Assembly: GCA_035771175.1 (NCBI GenBank)
Contig: CM069607.1
Span: forward strand, 22,328,001-22,392,000
Direction of reading: 5' to 3'
DNA: 64,000 bases
Origin: Paratinospora sagittata
Taxonomy: Eukaryota; Streptophyta; Magnoliopsida; Ranunculales; Menispermaceae
How positions within the stretch are numbered: the first letter of the stretch is position 1; each line of letters begins with the position of its first letter. The position numbers and the translations under genes are program-made. Positions 47,005-58,439 of the stretch are shown here, in pieces. Under the pieces are notes generated by a model. That model saw nothing but the letters and a program-made list of their open reading frames with translations. It searched no databases and was not told the DNA's origin.

Positions 47005-49688
47005 TGTTAACCTATGCGGTTCATCACTTAGCTCGTCCCTAAATATACTGTGACAAAGTATATTTTGATGATCACAATCAAAGTACTTTTTGTTGCTAAA
47101 CGTGCGTGTATCAAGATTTCATCAAAGCACCTAAGGAAAGTAAAAAGCCAAGGAAAGACTCGATCAAGAAACTCAAAAATCACATCCAACGGTCAAGTTC
47201 GTTTCAATCAAAAGGACTTCGATGATCACATCATGATTTCAAGATCACTTCACTCAAACGATTCAATCAAGCTTCAAGACTACATCTCTCGATCAACGTT
47301 CAAGTCATTCAACTCCGCAAAACTCTTATTGAAGATCTCATAATGAAGAGTTGGATTTACGGTTTTGAGAAATGAGAAATACGCAGTATTTAAGGTATAT
47401 CTTTCTCTAATCGTTATTGCCCAAAATGTTATTCAAAACCATGCATAAATCATCTACATATGTTTTTCTAATCTGCATGTTTTGATTTCATGTTTTTACG
47501 GTATTTGAAATGATCTAATACTATATATTTAATTTGAAATCTACCGAGTTTTCATTCGCATTTATCATATGTTTTATCGCGAGTCGAAACTATTTTTAAA
47601 GAATCTTTCAGGACACTAATGAGTTAGTAGCGTTCTCCTGAACTTTATAAGTCAGGACGCTGATAATGTTCAAGGTTGAATTGAACTGATTTATTAGGAC
47701 GTTTACTTGTATAGTAGCGGCCTCCTTTATTAGTTAATCTCTGTAGTTGTCACGAAGCTGACTAAGCATCAGCTCACTAAAAGATGTGTAAGTTCTTTAA
47801 AGAATGTGTCTTTGAGGACGTTGATAGTTATAAGTTGAACAATCTATTAGGACGATATCTGGAGAGAAGCGCCTCACCTTTAGGAATCAACTTAGTAACT
47901 TTCAGGACGCTGATTGTTCTTCAACGTGCTTGTGTCTTTATTTAAAATGTTTTTAACTGGTAGGACACTTACATAGTTGTAGCACCCCTCATGTTTTGTT
48001 TTATGTTTTAAAGGCAGGACACTTACTCGGATAGTAACGCCCTTACGCACCTAGTTATTTTAAAACATAACATGACGCTAACTGTGCATTAGGACCCTCA
48101 AGGTTAAGTCATTTAAGGGTCAAAGTAAGTCTGGACGCTTATGAGTAAGTAGCGCCCTCACATAAGTGTTCGGCAGGATGCTTATACGTAATAAGTGCCC
48201 TCAAGGAACAAAACGACGTTATTGATATTATGCGTTAGGACACTGATTACAGAATCAGGACGTTGTTCAAATAAGTACACTACGTAAGTTTACTTTTTCT
48301 AAACAGACATTTGCACAGAGTCCTTTTCAGACCTATCAGAGACCTTATATGATACATGAAATAAGTTTTTCTAAAACTTTCCTCTTTCATGAAATCTGAA
48401 AAGAAGCAGAATGTTAGTAAAAATTGCAGTTGCCATTTTCATATAACATTCTAGCCATTGTGTGTAAACATTCATATTATTTGAACTTCAAATGTCTAAC
48501 GGCTATGTCCCACTAAGTCTATAAATATCAGCATTTAGGATCAAACAACTTGCCAATCACTTTGTGAAAGTTAGTCTATGTCAAAATGAATTTCATTTTT
48601 CTAATCTTTCAAAGTATTTTTCACTGATACCTTTACGATTGCAATAGATTTTCATATTGAGCTTCAATTATACTTTATCTTTGAAAATCTATCTTTATTG
48701 ATATCTACTCAAATTCTCAGCACTGATTCATATTTAGTATCATTCTTGCTGGAGATGGAATTTGAGAAATAGTTCAAAGTATACAGTTGTACTTGATTTC
48801 ATATCTTAAGTATTGTATTGAACTATATCAGTAGTTGGTTAACTACTGATCAGAGAACCATAAGTTTTCATACCTATACTTTATATCTACTTTTAAAACT
48901 ATCTGTGTCTATATATACACTAGTCCTTCAATTTTCAACTTCAATGTTTTATGGTATTATATTATTTTCGAAGAAGCACTGATCTTCATAACACAACATT
49001 CATGTTTTTCGAAACTGCACTTGAGCAATACAGAACATTGAAAAGTAAAGGACTGAAGGTGTATTTCAACATAGCATTACCTATTTCATATTTTATATTT
49101 TTGTAATGCTATGTAATGTGCTTAATTGTAAAGTGTTCTACTTTGTTAGAACCAACATTATTTGAATTGTAATTTGTTGGTGTGTTTCTGTGTGAAACAA
49201 CCAGGACAAGTGGACGTGGTTCACTTAAGTGGTTTCAAATTTGAAATCACAACAGTTCTTCCTGATCCCGTAAAAGAATAGGTGTGTCTTCAACATGAAA
49301 AATGATAGGTTATCACTCAACCTTTAAAAGAGAAGTGGGTCATCCACATCCCATAAAAGGATAGCTTTTCTTTTGCTTGTGAAAGAGAAATGGTTCATCA
49401 TTAGCCCGTAAAAGGATAGGTTTGCCCTTAACCTGTAAAAGAGCAGTTGTAATGGTTTGATTCTCACTCGTAAGAGAATCCCTTAGTGGAAAGGTTAGAA
49501 TCCTAACTGAGGAGGTTAGGTAGTGGACGTAGGCGCGGCCGAACCACTGTGCCACACGTTTGCAATTTAGTCTGTGTTCTATTTTGCATCCAATTCCAAT
49601 ACACTCATGTAAATCACTAAGTTATTGGAAGATAAGTTTAAAATTGAACCTCGTACCCAATTCACCCCCCTCTTGGGTGGGACTAACA
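47005..49688 (+). mobile_element. 3' LTR (2684 bp) of the non-autonomous element
   Basis: It begins TGTTAACCTATGCGGTTCAT directly after the polypurine tract and ends GGGTGGGACTAACA, followed by the second GGTGG. It is shorter than the 5' LTR mainly through small gaps in the CCTTA/AAAGG array and near its end (49545-49560). TATA box at 48519-48527; hairpin array about 47610-48270. The frequent differences between the two LTRs indicate an old insertion. Confidence 0.95.
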
Positions 49689-49693
49689 GGTGG

Positions 49694-50968
49694 CTCATGG
49701 CCACCAAAGACACTCTGTCGCTCAAGTCTGATAATAGAATAGTAGAATAACTGTATGTAGAGAATTCTCGAGTTTTAGACCATACCTGTTTTTGGAGAAT
49801 GAGGCCCCTTTTTATAGTGAAAGGGGTTTCTTGGTGCATTCAATGTAGTGCTCCATCAGTGGGAGTGATTCGTGTATTTACTTATCGGGATTTGGCTCGT
49901 AGTTCGATGTCTTGAGATATGTTCTGTGCATTATCCGAATTACGATCAATGAGTAAGGATCACCGGATTGGAAGTGCGTTAGTGTGAAACAAGGGATGTC
50001 TCGGCCATTGTCATGGGAGAATCCCTCGGCCATGACCAAGGATTGTGCCTTGGTCATGGCCGAGTAGGGTGGCTCGGCCATGGTCGAGGCTTGTTGTGCC
50101 CTGGCATTGGGCCTCAGCCATGGACTGGGCATATTGTGCCTTGGCCATGGCTGCGGTCTGTGTTTGCCTCGGAAATGGCCGAAGCTTGTGTTATCCCAGC
50201 CGTTAGCTGAGGCATGTTATGCCTCAGCCTTGGTCGATGTTTTTCTTGGTTCTGTCGCGACTTTGTTTAAGGCTTAGCATTGAATCCATTTCAGGTGTAA
50301 CAGTAAGCTCCTGATGAGTAAGTCGAAGTGCATGTTCTTGGTTCTGTCGCGGCTTTGTTTAAGGCTTAGCGTTGGTTCCATTTGAGGTGTAACAGTAAGC
50401 TCCTGATGAGTATGTCAAAGTGCAAGTTCGTGATGCTCATTACTTGAGAATTGATCTACTTAGTTGTTCGCCAAGCTTTTCGCACTTATTGGTTTTATCT
50501 TTTCCATAGTAATGCTAGAATCTTTATGACTTGACTAAATCTTTTAACCTCATGTTTCATGTACTTAGTCATCTCACGAAAGTTGTTTTCTTGTTTTTCA
50601 AGTCACTTGTTCCAAGGATGTCACCTTCTTCGGTTAAGGTTTTTGGCAACAACATCGTATAACCTTGTTCGCTTCATGCGAAAGACAAATGATTGTACTG
50701 TTAACTTCCAAATATGTATGTGAAAGGTGAGGATGAGCCTACAAAAGGCTTGGGGGTCCTTATCCCTTATGGTTTAACTGTTTTGCAACCACGTTTCCTC
50801 TTGGCCTGACATGCTTTGTAAAACTTTAGGTCGTGCTAGTTGTCTTAAGCTCTTACCCCTTTTTATCTTAGATGTTACTTTTTTAACATCCTGAAATAAA
50901 TCATTTTCGATGTTTGTTTTTCGCTTGCATAGCTTCAAGCTCGTGGCTATTTGCAACTATTTTCATTC
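49694..50968 (+). mobile_element. Continuation of the element H 3' LTR, with internal repeats
   Basis: After the GGTGG duplication the H LTR resumes at CTCATGGCCACCAAAG. A plausible core promoter (CCCCTTTTTATAGTGAAAGG, with TATA at about 49808-49817) follows. At 50006-50240 the motif CTCGGCCATGG/CTTGGTCATGG recurs irregularly. At 50245-50336 and 50337-50430 there are two 92-bp tandem copies starting CTTGGTTCTGTCGCG. The LTR end is not defined; the inverted Del-like LTR starts at 50969. No gene is visible. Confidence 0.45.
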
Positions 50969-52262
50969 TGTCATGACCCACAATCAGTGACGTCATGACC
51001 GGGCACGGAACCTCGGGTATATCCTTCCTCGATTTTCCCGGCATCCCGTCAGCCTCATCTAATAACACACCATAATCTCAACATACAACATCAAAACACA
51101 TGGACATAATTAGATCATCAAAATAACAAACATAATATTTCCTAAGTTCATAATGTTCCAAATACACAAAATCATACTTAACCATAAAATACAACCCATT
51201 TATGTGTTAAGTATAAACATTAGGTGTTATATAATACAATTTATCAAAATGCAGAAAAGTACTAAAACACCTACATCACAAAATACAGGGAAATGTTTCG
51301 CAGCTAAGTCTTTCCCTTCCCCTTCCTATTCGAACCTGAAATGATAGGAATGAGAAGTGAGCTACAACAAGCTCAGTGAGTGTTTTCTACAAATGGCAAC
51401 ATATATCTATACATTTGGGTAAAACAATGCAAGATAATTAAAACCATGTAAACAACATGGATATATACAATATTACATACATGCCAAATATAATGCATCA
51501 TGTCATAACCAAGCCAATGCATATCATTTTCTAAACATGCACACGCAATCCTAACACCTCCTGAGCAAGAGCGATCAAGGTCTTGGGTTTGCGACACTCA
51601 GTGCCCGATCCGACCAAACAATATTCTTATTCTAATAGGATTTCCTAAGGTTGTGTAGCTAATAGGATCAGCCCACCAAGACAAATACCATGTCTAGGCG
51701 ATCTTATCTACCCAAGGCATAAAATCCTTTGCAAGGTCCACAACTGGGGACCATCGCTAGACTTACGAGATTTCCCGAAGAAAATCTCAACTAGGAGATC
51801 CAACCCAAATTGCTAACCCAATTGGACTATGCTCAAATACATTTCATGAATCATTAAATCATGCATACTACAATAGATAAGCATTTAAAACACTTTATAC
51901 TACAATACCACATATAGAAACCAACAAGTAAAGAGACACTCACAAATCGATTGGCTAGACTTAGCCAATCCAAATCCAACCAATGAAGTACTAGGAAGTC
52001 ACCAAAACACTCCTATGCACCTCAACCTCCAATTGGCTTAATTGGGTCACTTAGATCAATCAAAATCCCTGCCTAATACATGGTTCATTCATCACTAAAA
52101 ATCAGTCCACAAGCATGCTATTCAACCATGTCTAACCCCACTTCAATAGCCAATTTAAGACACTAAAATGGTTGTACTCATGAGCTAATCCATGTTGCTC
52201 AATCAACCCATTTAATATCTAATTAAACCATACTTAACCCAAATGAATGCAATAGGTTAATC
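50969..52262 (-). mobile_element. Inverted Del-like gypsy LTR, right end undefined
   Basis: The plus strand opens TGTCATGACCCACAATCAG, the complement of a Del-type LTR end. The minus strand contains CACTCACTGAGCTTGTTG and then AGCTCACTTC near 51350-51388, resembling the R/U5 motif of the LTR at 6013-7604 and the solo LTR at 35792-38530. No primer site or gag is attached. The right end is obscured by the G-type fragment starting near 52263. Confidence 0.6.
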
Positions 52263-52748
52263 CCTATTCACTGAAAACCGCAAGCGTACGGTAATAGATA
52301 GTCGTAATAACCAATGAAGATCGGGTTGTCGTCCTCTGGGATTGCACACCTCACCAAATACCATTTTCACTAATTTCTAACTTTATCTAGTGATCAATTT
52401 TTAGAGTTTCAAATAATTAAAAATCAAATAAAACTAATTAAGATGAACGAATTACGAGAAAAATCAATATATGAGAAATGTTTAGAGAATCAATTTCACC
52501 TAACCTTCAAATATGTAATTTAAACATGCTTATTATCAAATAAATTTCCTAATCTATAAGTCAAAACCCTTGCATCTCTAATTCCCTATCTCGAGTGCCA
52601 AATTAGAACGTATTGTCAAAATTAAGATTTGATCTCTCGATAAAACCTAAATTCTAAACAACCCATTAAACTCTGTGATTTTCTTACAACTTCATGAAAT
52701 TTTGTAAACCTCTCGATTCTACAACAATCAAAATTTTGATATGCTGCT
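52263..52748 (+). mobile_element. Truncated copy of the 'G' TG...CA repeat
   Basis: ACCGCAAGCGTACGG and the following AATAACC...GTCCTCTGGGATT correspond to the start of the complete copy at 58440 (CGCAAGTGTACG, then GGTTATTGTATCCACAG). Later CTCTCGATTCTAC near 52710 corresponds to CTCTCGACTC near 58919. The fragment stops in copia sequence at about 52749. Confidence 0.6.
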
Positions 52749-53690
52749 AATTCAAAATTTTTGGTGCTCCAAACAAGAATTTGTTTAATGAGTTTTCTAA
52801 ACTTATGCAAGAAGAGTTTGAAATGGGTATGATGGGAAAACTTATATACTTTCTTAGTTTGCAAATTAAGCAGATGCCATATGGTATATTTTTAAGCCAA
52901 TCAAGGTAAGTTAAAGAAATGCTCAAAAAGTTCAAGTTGAATAACTTGAAAACTATTGATACTCCATGCAGTTCAACAACAAAGTTAGATATAAATGAAA
53001 AAGGAAAACCCATAGATCCCCAATTATATAGAAGCATGATTGGAAGCTTACTTTATCACACAGCTAGTAAACTTGAGATTATGTTCAGTGTATGTCTATG
53101 TTTGAGATTTCAGTCAAGTCCCAGAGAATCACATCTAAAATTTGTGAAAAGAATTTTTTGATACATTCGTGGAACAAGTGATCTTGGCATTTGGTATCCC
53201 AAAGGTACATCATTTGAACTTAAAAGTTATGTGGACTCCGACTATGTTGGCAGTCTAATCGATACGAAAAGTACTTCTAGATTATGTCAATTTTTGGAAA
53301 ATTCTTTAATTTTTTGGTTTAGCAAAAAGCAACATTCAGTTGCATTATCCACAACTGAAGTAGAATATGTAGCAGCCGATAGTTGTTTTTCTCAAGTTCT
53401 TTAAATGAAATAACAACTTCAAGACTACCAAATTCAGATTGATTGTGCTGAAATATTCTGTGACAACACCAGTGCTAAAAATATTTCAAAAAATCCTATT
53501 TTGCACTCAAGAACAAAGCATATTCAAATCAGATATCATTTCTTGAGAGATCATGTGCAAAAAAGAGATGTGAAATTAACTCACATCGGAACTAAAGATA
53601 AGCTTCTAATATCTTTACTAAAGCCCTTCCCAAGGATCAATTTGTTTATATCAGAAGGGAATTAGGAATGTTCTCAGAATCAAATTTATG
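52749..53690 (+). pseudogene. Second copia element: RT C-terminus and RNase H, degenerate
   Basis: The fragment begins inside RT (GAPNKNLFNEFSKLMQEEFE) after the catalytic box, which is lost. It continues with TASKLEIMFSVCLCLRFQSS (about 53060-53119), RNase H segments SYVDSDYVGSLIDTKST (about 53226) and KKQHSVALSTTEVEYVAADS (53325-53386), and the end segment HIQIRYHFLRDHVQKRDVK. Stops at about 53402 and 53411 and a frameshift near 53600 break the frame. It closely parallels the domain at 31640-32430 but is a different copy. Confidence 0.88.
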
Positions 53691-54014
53691 AATGTCTTTG
53701 CATGATTGATTGATATCTTGATGCTTCATACATACTTGAATCTTCTCACAATTCGAGGACGTTGTTACTCTAACAGCTTGTTATTTTCTATCCTATGATA
53801 ACCCACTTTTTGATGTTTTCAAAAGGGGAGAAGAGAAGATGTGTACAGGTAAGTTTAGAATGTTTCTTCCTTATGCACATAACAAAGTAATATATAAGTA
53901 AAGGGGAGCATTTTTTTTTCACGCATTAATAACTTGCATTCGCATGCATTCATACTTTTTAGCTTGCTTCAAGGCCTAAAGTAATGCATTTGAATTCATC
54001 AAAATGGGGGAGAT
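53691..54014 (+). other. Copia 3' untranslated region with polypurine tracts
   Basis: TTTTCAAAAGGGGAGAAGAG (53816-53835), AAAGGGGAGC (53901-53910) and TCAAAATGGGGGAGAT (53999-54014) precede the LTR start. The order TTTTCAAAAGGGG...CATCAAAATGGGGGAGAT repeats the pattern of the satellite monomer. Confidence 0.75.
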
Positions 54015-57000
54015 TGTTACTACATTAACCTTCATAAACCATAAGAGATATTTTGATGATTACAAACCACATCACAAACCATATTCTATATGATGATCAT
54101 ATACGTAACTTAATGCAAGAACTTGCTAAAAGAGTTATCAAGTCAAATGAAGTTCGCGTTGGACAAAGCTCAAGTATCAGAGGCTACTATAATTACATCT
54201 TAGTTTGTTTAGACTATCTTAAGCTTGTAGAGCTTCAGTTGATTGCTCAACATCATCGTACCTATTGAAGGTTTCAAACTGAATTTTCACAAAGTTTCAT
54301 GACTTAGATTTTCAATGAAAATGAGTAGTTTGATTGATTGATTTGAATGGTTTCAAATGATTTCAAACTCTCTAAATGATCCCTGTTCATTTGATTTAAT
54401 CCAAAGTGTATAATGATTAACTTAAGTTATCGAATTTCAAAATGGAAAAATAATTGAATTTTTATTAGTATCGAGCAAGACGCTCACAGTGTCAAGCACA
54501 TTCAAGCAATGACTAGTTCACTTCAAATCAGGCCTACACTACAGAACGCTCCTATCGCTACAGGATGCTCAAGATTTGTGGAAAATTTTGGAGCAAGTTC
54601 CAGTATAACGCTCAAGTAGAGTAGTGCCCTCCCTGAACAGACTGAGTTCAACTCACTCTCGGGTTGACATTCCTTCAGGACGCTTGATAAGTTGAGTTTT
54701 AGTAGTTAGTTTGCATGTTAATTTGATAGACTTTTAGGCGCATTTAGCTAGTTTTTAGATATATTTGCACTAAATGTTCATACTTAGTTGTCTTAGGTTC
54801 ATTTAGATATTATCTTTGGTTTTTAGGGGTTTCCATCATGAATAAATCACATTCTCATACATGTTAATACTCTAGTAATCATATACTTCGACTTCATTCC
54901 ATTTTAGTTTAATACTTTGATTACTTCTATAGTGTTTACACTTAGTTTGCTTTGTTTTGTAGGTGAATAAAGAGTTCCAAAGTGGGTTGAAACAAGGTTT
55001 AACTGATGAAGAAAAGTGGCTAAAAACATGTCAAAACAAGGTGCAAGAGATGGACCAAAAAGAGAGAAAACACATAGAAGAGAAGCAGCTCAACCAGGAA
55101 AGCCGTGAATGGGCGCCACGGCACTGGATGTGCCCAGAAATGCGGGACTTGCATTTTTTTGGCAATTTTTCATGTCATTTTATGTATTTTTGACCCATGG
55201 TGTATATAAGCTCGAATTAGGGTTAGTTTAAGGGATCTTTCACATTCTAAATACTTCCAATTTGTAATTGAGAAAGGAGAGAAAAAGAAGCAAGAAAGAG
55301 GAGGAGAAAGTTGGAGAAAGAGTTGCAAGTTTTGCAAGAGGAGGAAGAAGAAGAATATCTTCAATTAAAGGGGGTTTTATCTTTTAATTTCTATTTCTTA
55401 AATTCTTGCAATGTTTCCTTCCCTTGTTCTTTATCTTTTCTATCTTGTATCCATAGATTCAATGTTGGGTTAATTGAATACTCTAGGATTTTGATTGAAC
55501 TATTTTGAATCTTAAGATTTGATTATCTTTTATGTGTTGTTACGCAATTTACTTGTTTATTTGCAATTGTCAGTGATTAATGCTATCAAATATTTTGGCC
55601 AATTTTTTAATGAACTTAGATTTGATATCTAACACCTAGAAAAGGGGATATTAAATCGGAGCAAGATAATTACAATCTAGGGAATTCGTATCGTGTTGGG
55701 AGACCTACAAAGCCCTTTGAAACCGTTTTGAATGAATCAAAGATCTTAGTGCGTTCTTGTTCGATTAACCTATCACTCAGAAGAGAGGGTTGATAGTTTA
55801 AGGACAAATATTAAAGTTGACACTCAGGAGAGGGACTTGAATGATTAAGAATTCATGGTTTGTGAATCTAGGATTTAAGTCAATAACAAAATATTTAGAG
55901 ATCTTAATAAACAACATAGTGATATCAAACCCTAGAACTTATTATCCATTGATGTCTCTCCAATTTTTATTTCATCTTGTTTGTTTCTATTAGCTTTTGT
56001 TTAATTTGCATTTTATCCCTTAATTCACTCAACTTTGATCACCTAGATAAAATTAAAAGCATTGTAGAATTGGGTATTAGGATCAGTAAACTTACAGCAT
56101 CGGATACGATAACCCGACTCACCTCAGATATATTATAACTTGATATTCATACACTTGCAAATGTACAATTACAGCATCAACTCTACGGTTACTTCATGAC
56201 GCTCAAAATCAAGTTGAATTTTTTCGACTTTAACTTTGCAGGACGCTCATAAACAATTGTCTCACCTGTGCAAACTGTCAGCTTTCTGAGACTTTGCTAT
56301 TTTCGTGTCAACGCTGTTTTGACAAAAAATTTCAAAGTCTTTGTTAACACCATATCGGTGAATAAATTTATCTGTTGCATTTGAAATTCAAATTAAAGTT
56401 TTAGGGTTTTTAGGAGATTGAAACCCTAACGCATTCTATATATATCCAACTAAGAGTCGTTGCTCATACCCCTATACAACACTTGAAATCTGTGCTCAAA
56501 AAACTCTTTGACGTTTAGTCGAATTTTATCTCTGAAAAGATAATAGAATTATTGTTACATATCTTTAGTCAAAAGCTTTCTAATTTATCAATTGTGATTT
56601 CAAAATCTCTGAAAAATCCAACGAAGGCAAGAAAGGCAACCTTATTGTCCGTCAAACTTAAACTTTATCCATTTGCTGAACAAATTCATTTGAGGTTCAT
56701 TTACTTTGTAAGTTATTTAGTTTAATTTTGCGTAAGGGAATCAACACTTCAAATTTGTACTGATTATTGTGAAGTGACAGAGATTCATTTATGCTTGGTT
56801 TAGCTCACTGTGTAATGGTTGTTCTCACACCCGGGAAGTTGAGAAATTTGTAACGGTTTAATCATCACCCGTTACGAGGATTGGTTAGTGGAGTTTGAGA
56901 AAATCCTAATCGGGGAGATTAGGTAGTGGAGGTAAGCAGGAGTCGAACCATTCTAAATCCTTTGTGTTCCTTCGTTCATCATTGTTTATTTTATGTTATT

Positions 57001-57079
57001 TTCTTTGTGTTTATTATTGAAAGGTATAACTTGTAATTTGTCCAATTCACCCCCTCCTAGACATTTAACTAGGCCAACA
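54015..57079 (+). mobile_element. 3' LTR of the second copia element, interrupted by a G insertion
   Basis: It begins TGTTACTACATTAACCTTCA directly after the polypurine tract and ends CTAGACATTTAACTAGGCCAACA, similar to the end of the type A LTR. Without the insertion at 54685-56179 it is about 1.57 kb. It has a few AGGACGCTC-type motifs (54480-54690), a TTCTCACACCC...GTTGAGAA hairpin (56822-56847) and the TAGTGGAGGTAAGC...GAACCATTCTAAAT block (56925-56959). The 5' end of this element is lost. Confidence 0.82.
54685..56179 (-). mobile_element. Complete 'G' repeat (1.5 kb, TGATA...ATCA), solo-LTR-like
   Basis: The plus strand opens TGATAAGTTGAGTTTTAG and ends AATTACAGCATCA. It is the reverse-orientation relative of 58440-60051: the motif TTAATTTGATAGACTTTTAGG corresponds to the complement of the end of that copy. 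The flanks ACGCT (54680-54684) and ACTCT (56180-56184) are a likely 5-bp duplication with one change. No coding sequence; the frames at 54963-55193 and 55311-55508 lack domains. The structure fits a solo LTR of an unidentified element. Confidence 0.8.
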
Positions 57080-57885
57080 TAAGGCAATAGTGAAGAAGGC
57101 TTTGTAATATGAGTTGGTTGAACATGTTAATGGCCTTATTGCATTAGCAGTTCAGTAGCAATAATAGTTGGTGCAGGTAAAGTTTGGTGGGAAGTCCCAA
57201 GCTCTGTGGAAGAAGCACAGGTGGGGTAAAAGAAAAGATTCTTTAGAGGAGCACAGTCTGAGAGTGATCAGAGTGAGGCATCACTGATCCAGACTGGAGT
57301 GGCAACCTCAACAATAGTTACATCTTCTTGCCCTATGGCCTCACTGACACAGAGTGCACCTAGACCGCCATTTCCACCGTCAGCAGGTAGAGGCAGAGGC
57401 AAGGTTAGAGGAGGCCCAAGGGTCCTATCTCAAACACGATCTACAGAACCCATAGCTCCTTTTGTATGCTACCAATGCGAGTAGGTAGGGCACAAAGATA
57501 TGAGTGCCCGAATCCTCCGATTGCACCTTCAGGGACAATGCCTCAGTCTAGTGGCAGAGAGATAGCTAAGGCAGCCACCAAGCCAAAACCAACAGTGTCC
57601 AGGACCCTGGTGGAAAATATACTTGTTATTTGTCGTACTTCGATGCATGTATTGTTTGATGCAGAGTCTACATTATCATTCATATCTGGATGCATGGTAG
57701 ATAGTTTGCATATTTCCCTTGTTAGAGCTAGTACGTGGTTGGAAGTGAGTACTGTAGTCGGGAAGAAGATCTACCTGAATATGGTCTGCAGCCATTGTGT
57801 AGTGAGGATTCGAGATTTCGAGATGCTCGTGGCCCTTAGGGTGTTAGAGTTTCTAGAGTTTGATGTGATCCTTGGGATGGACTAG
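57080..57885 (+). pseudogene. Second gypsy element: gag zinc knuckle and protease, degenerate
   Basis: Gag survives as a Gly/Arg-rich stretch (AGRGRGKVRGGP) and the start of a zinc knuckle (CYQCE near 57466-57483), where a TAG and a frameshift break the CCHC motif. Protease follows (57580-57885): VLFDAESTLSFISGCMVDS near 57647, with D-A-E in place of D-S/T-G, then VCSHCVVRIRDFEMLV and FDVILGMD, where a TAG replaces the expected Trp. The LTR of the second copia element ends directly before it, so that element probably inserted into this gypsy copy. Confidence 0.86.
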
Positions 57886-58439
57886 CTCTCAACATACCAC
57901 GCAATCATCGACAGTTTTACAAAAAGAGTCATTTTCCATATCCTTGGACACTCAGTGTTAGTACTACAAGGAAGAGCATTGAACCAACTCAGCACTAGAG
58001 GTAGATTAGTTATTGATGAGGATAGGGGGATTTTGGCTGGATTAATTCCAGATGAAGGAGATATCAGCGGGGTGGGACTTGAGGACATCTCCATTGTTAG
58101 GGACTTTCCTGATGTGTTGCTTGCAGATCTTCCTGGATTGCATCCAAAGAGAGAGATTGACTTTATTATCGAGCAAGTTCTTGGCACGAAGCCTGTCTCC
58201 ATGACACCATATAGGATGGCGCCTGTTGAGTTCAAAGAATTGAAGAAACAACTTGAAGAGTTGTTGGCAAAGGGCTTTATATGCCTAAGTGTGTCACCTT
58301 GGGGAGCTCCAGTGTTTTTTGTGAAAAAGAAAGATAGGAGCTTGCAGTTGTGTATCGACTACCACCACTTGAATAGGGTGACCATCAAGAACAAGTATCC
58401 TTTTCTAAGGATTGATGATTTGTTCGATCAGCAGAGGGG
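57886..58439 (+). pseudogene. Second gypsy element: RT N-terminal part, cut by insertion
   Basis: This is the linker and first third of [81 protein letters not shown] and [10 protein letters not shown]. The frame is open from 57955. RT is cut at 58439 by the G element and continues at 60057. The sequence is a close relative of the minus-strand RT at 673-957. Confidence 0.92.

Noticed and set aside
50013..50277. Overlapping plus-strand frames of about 65 codons rich in Gly/Leu/Trp
   Set aside because: They translate the CGGCCATGG tandem repeats in several frames; there is no domain and no codon bias.
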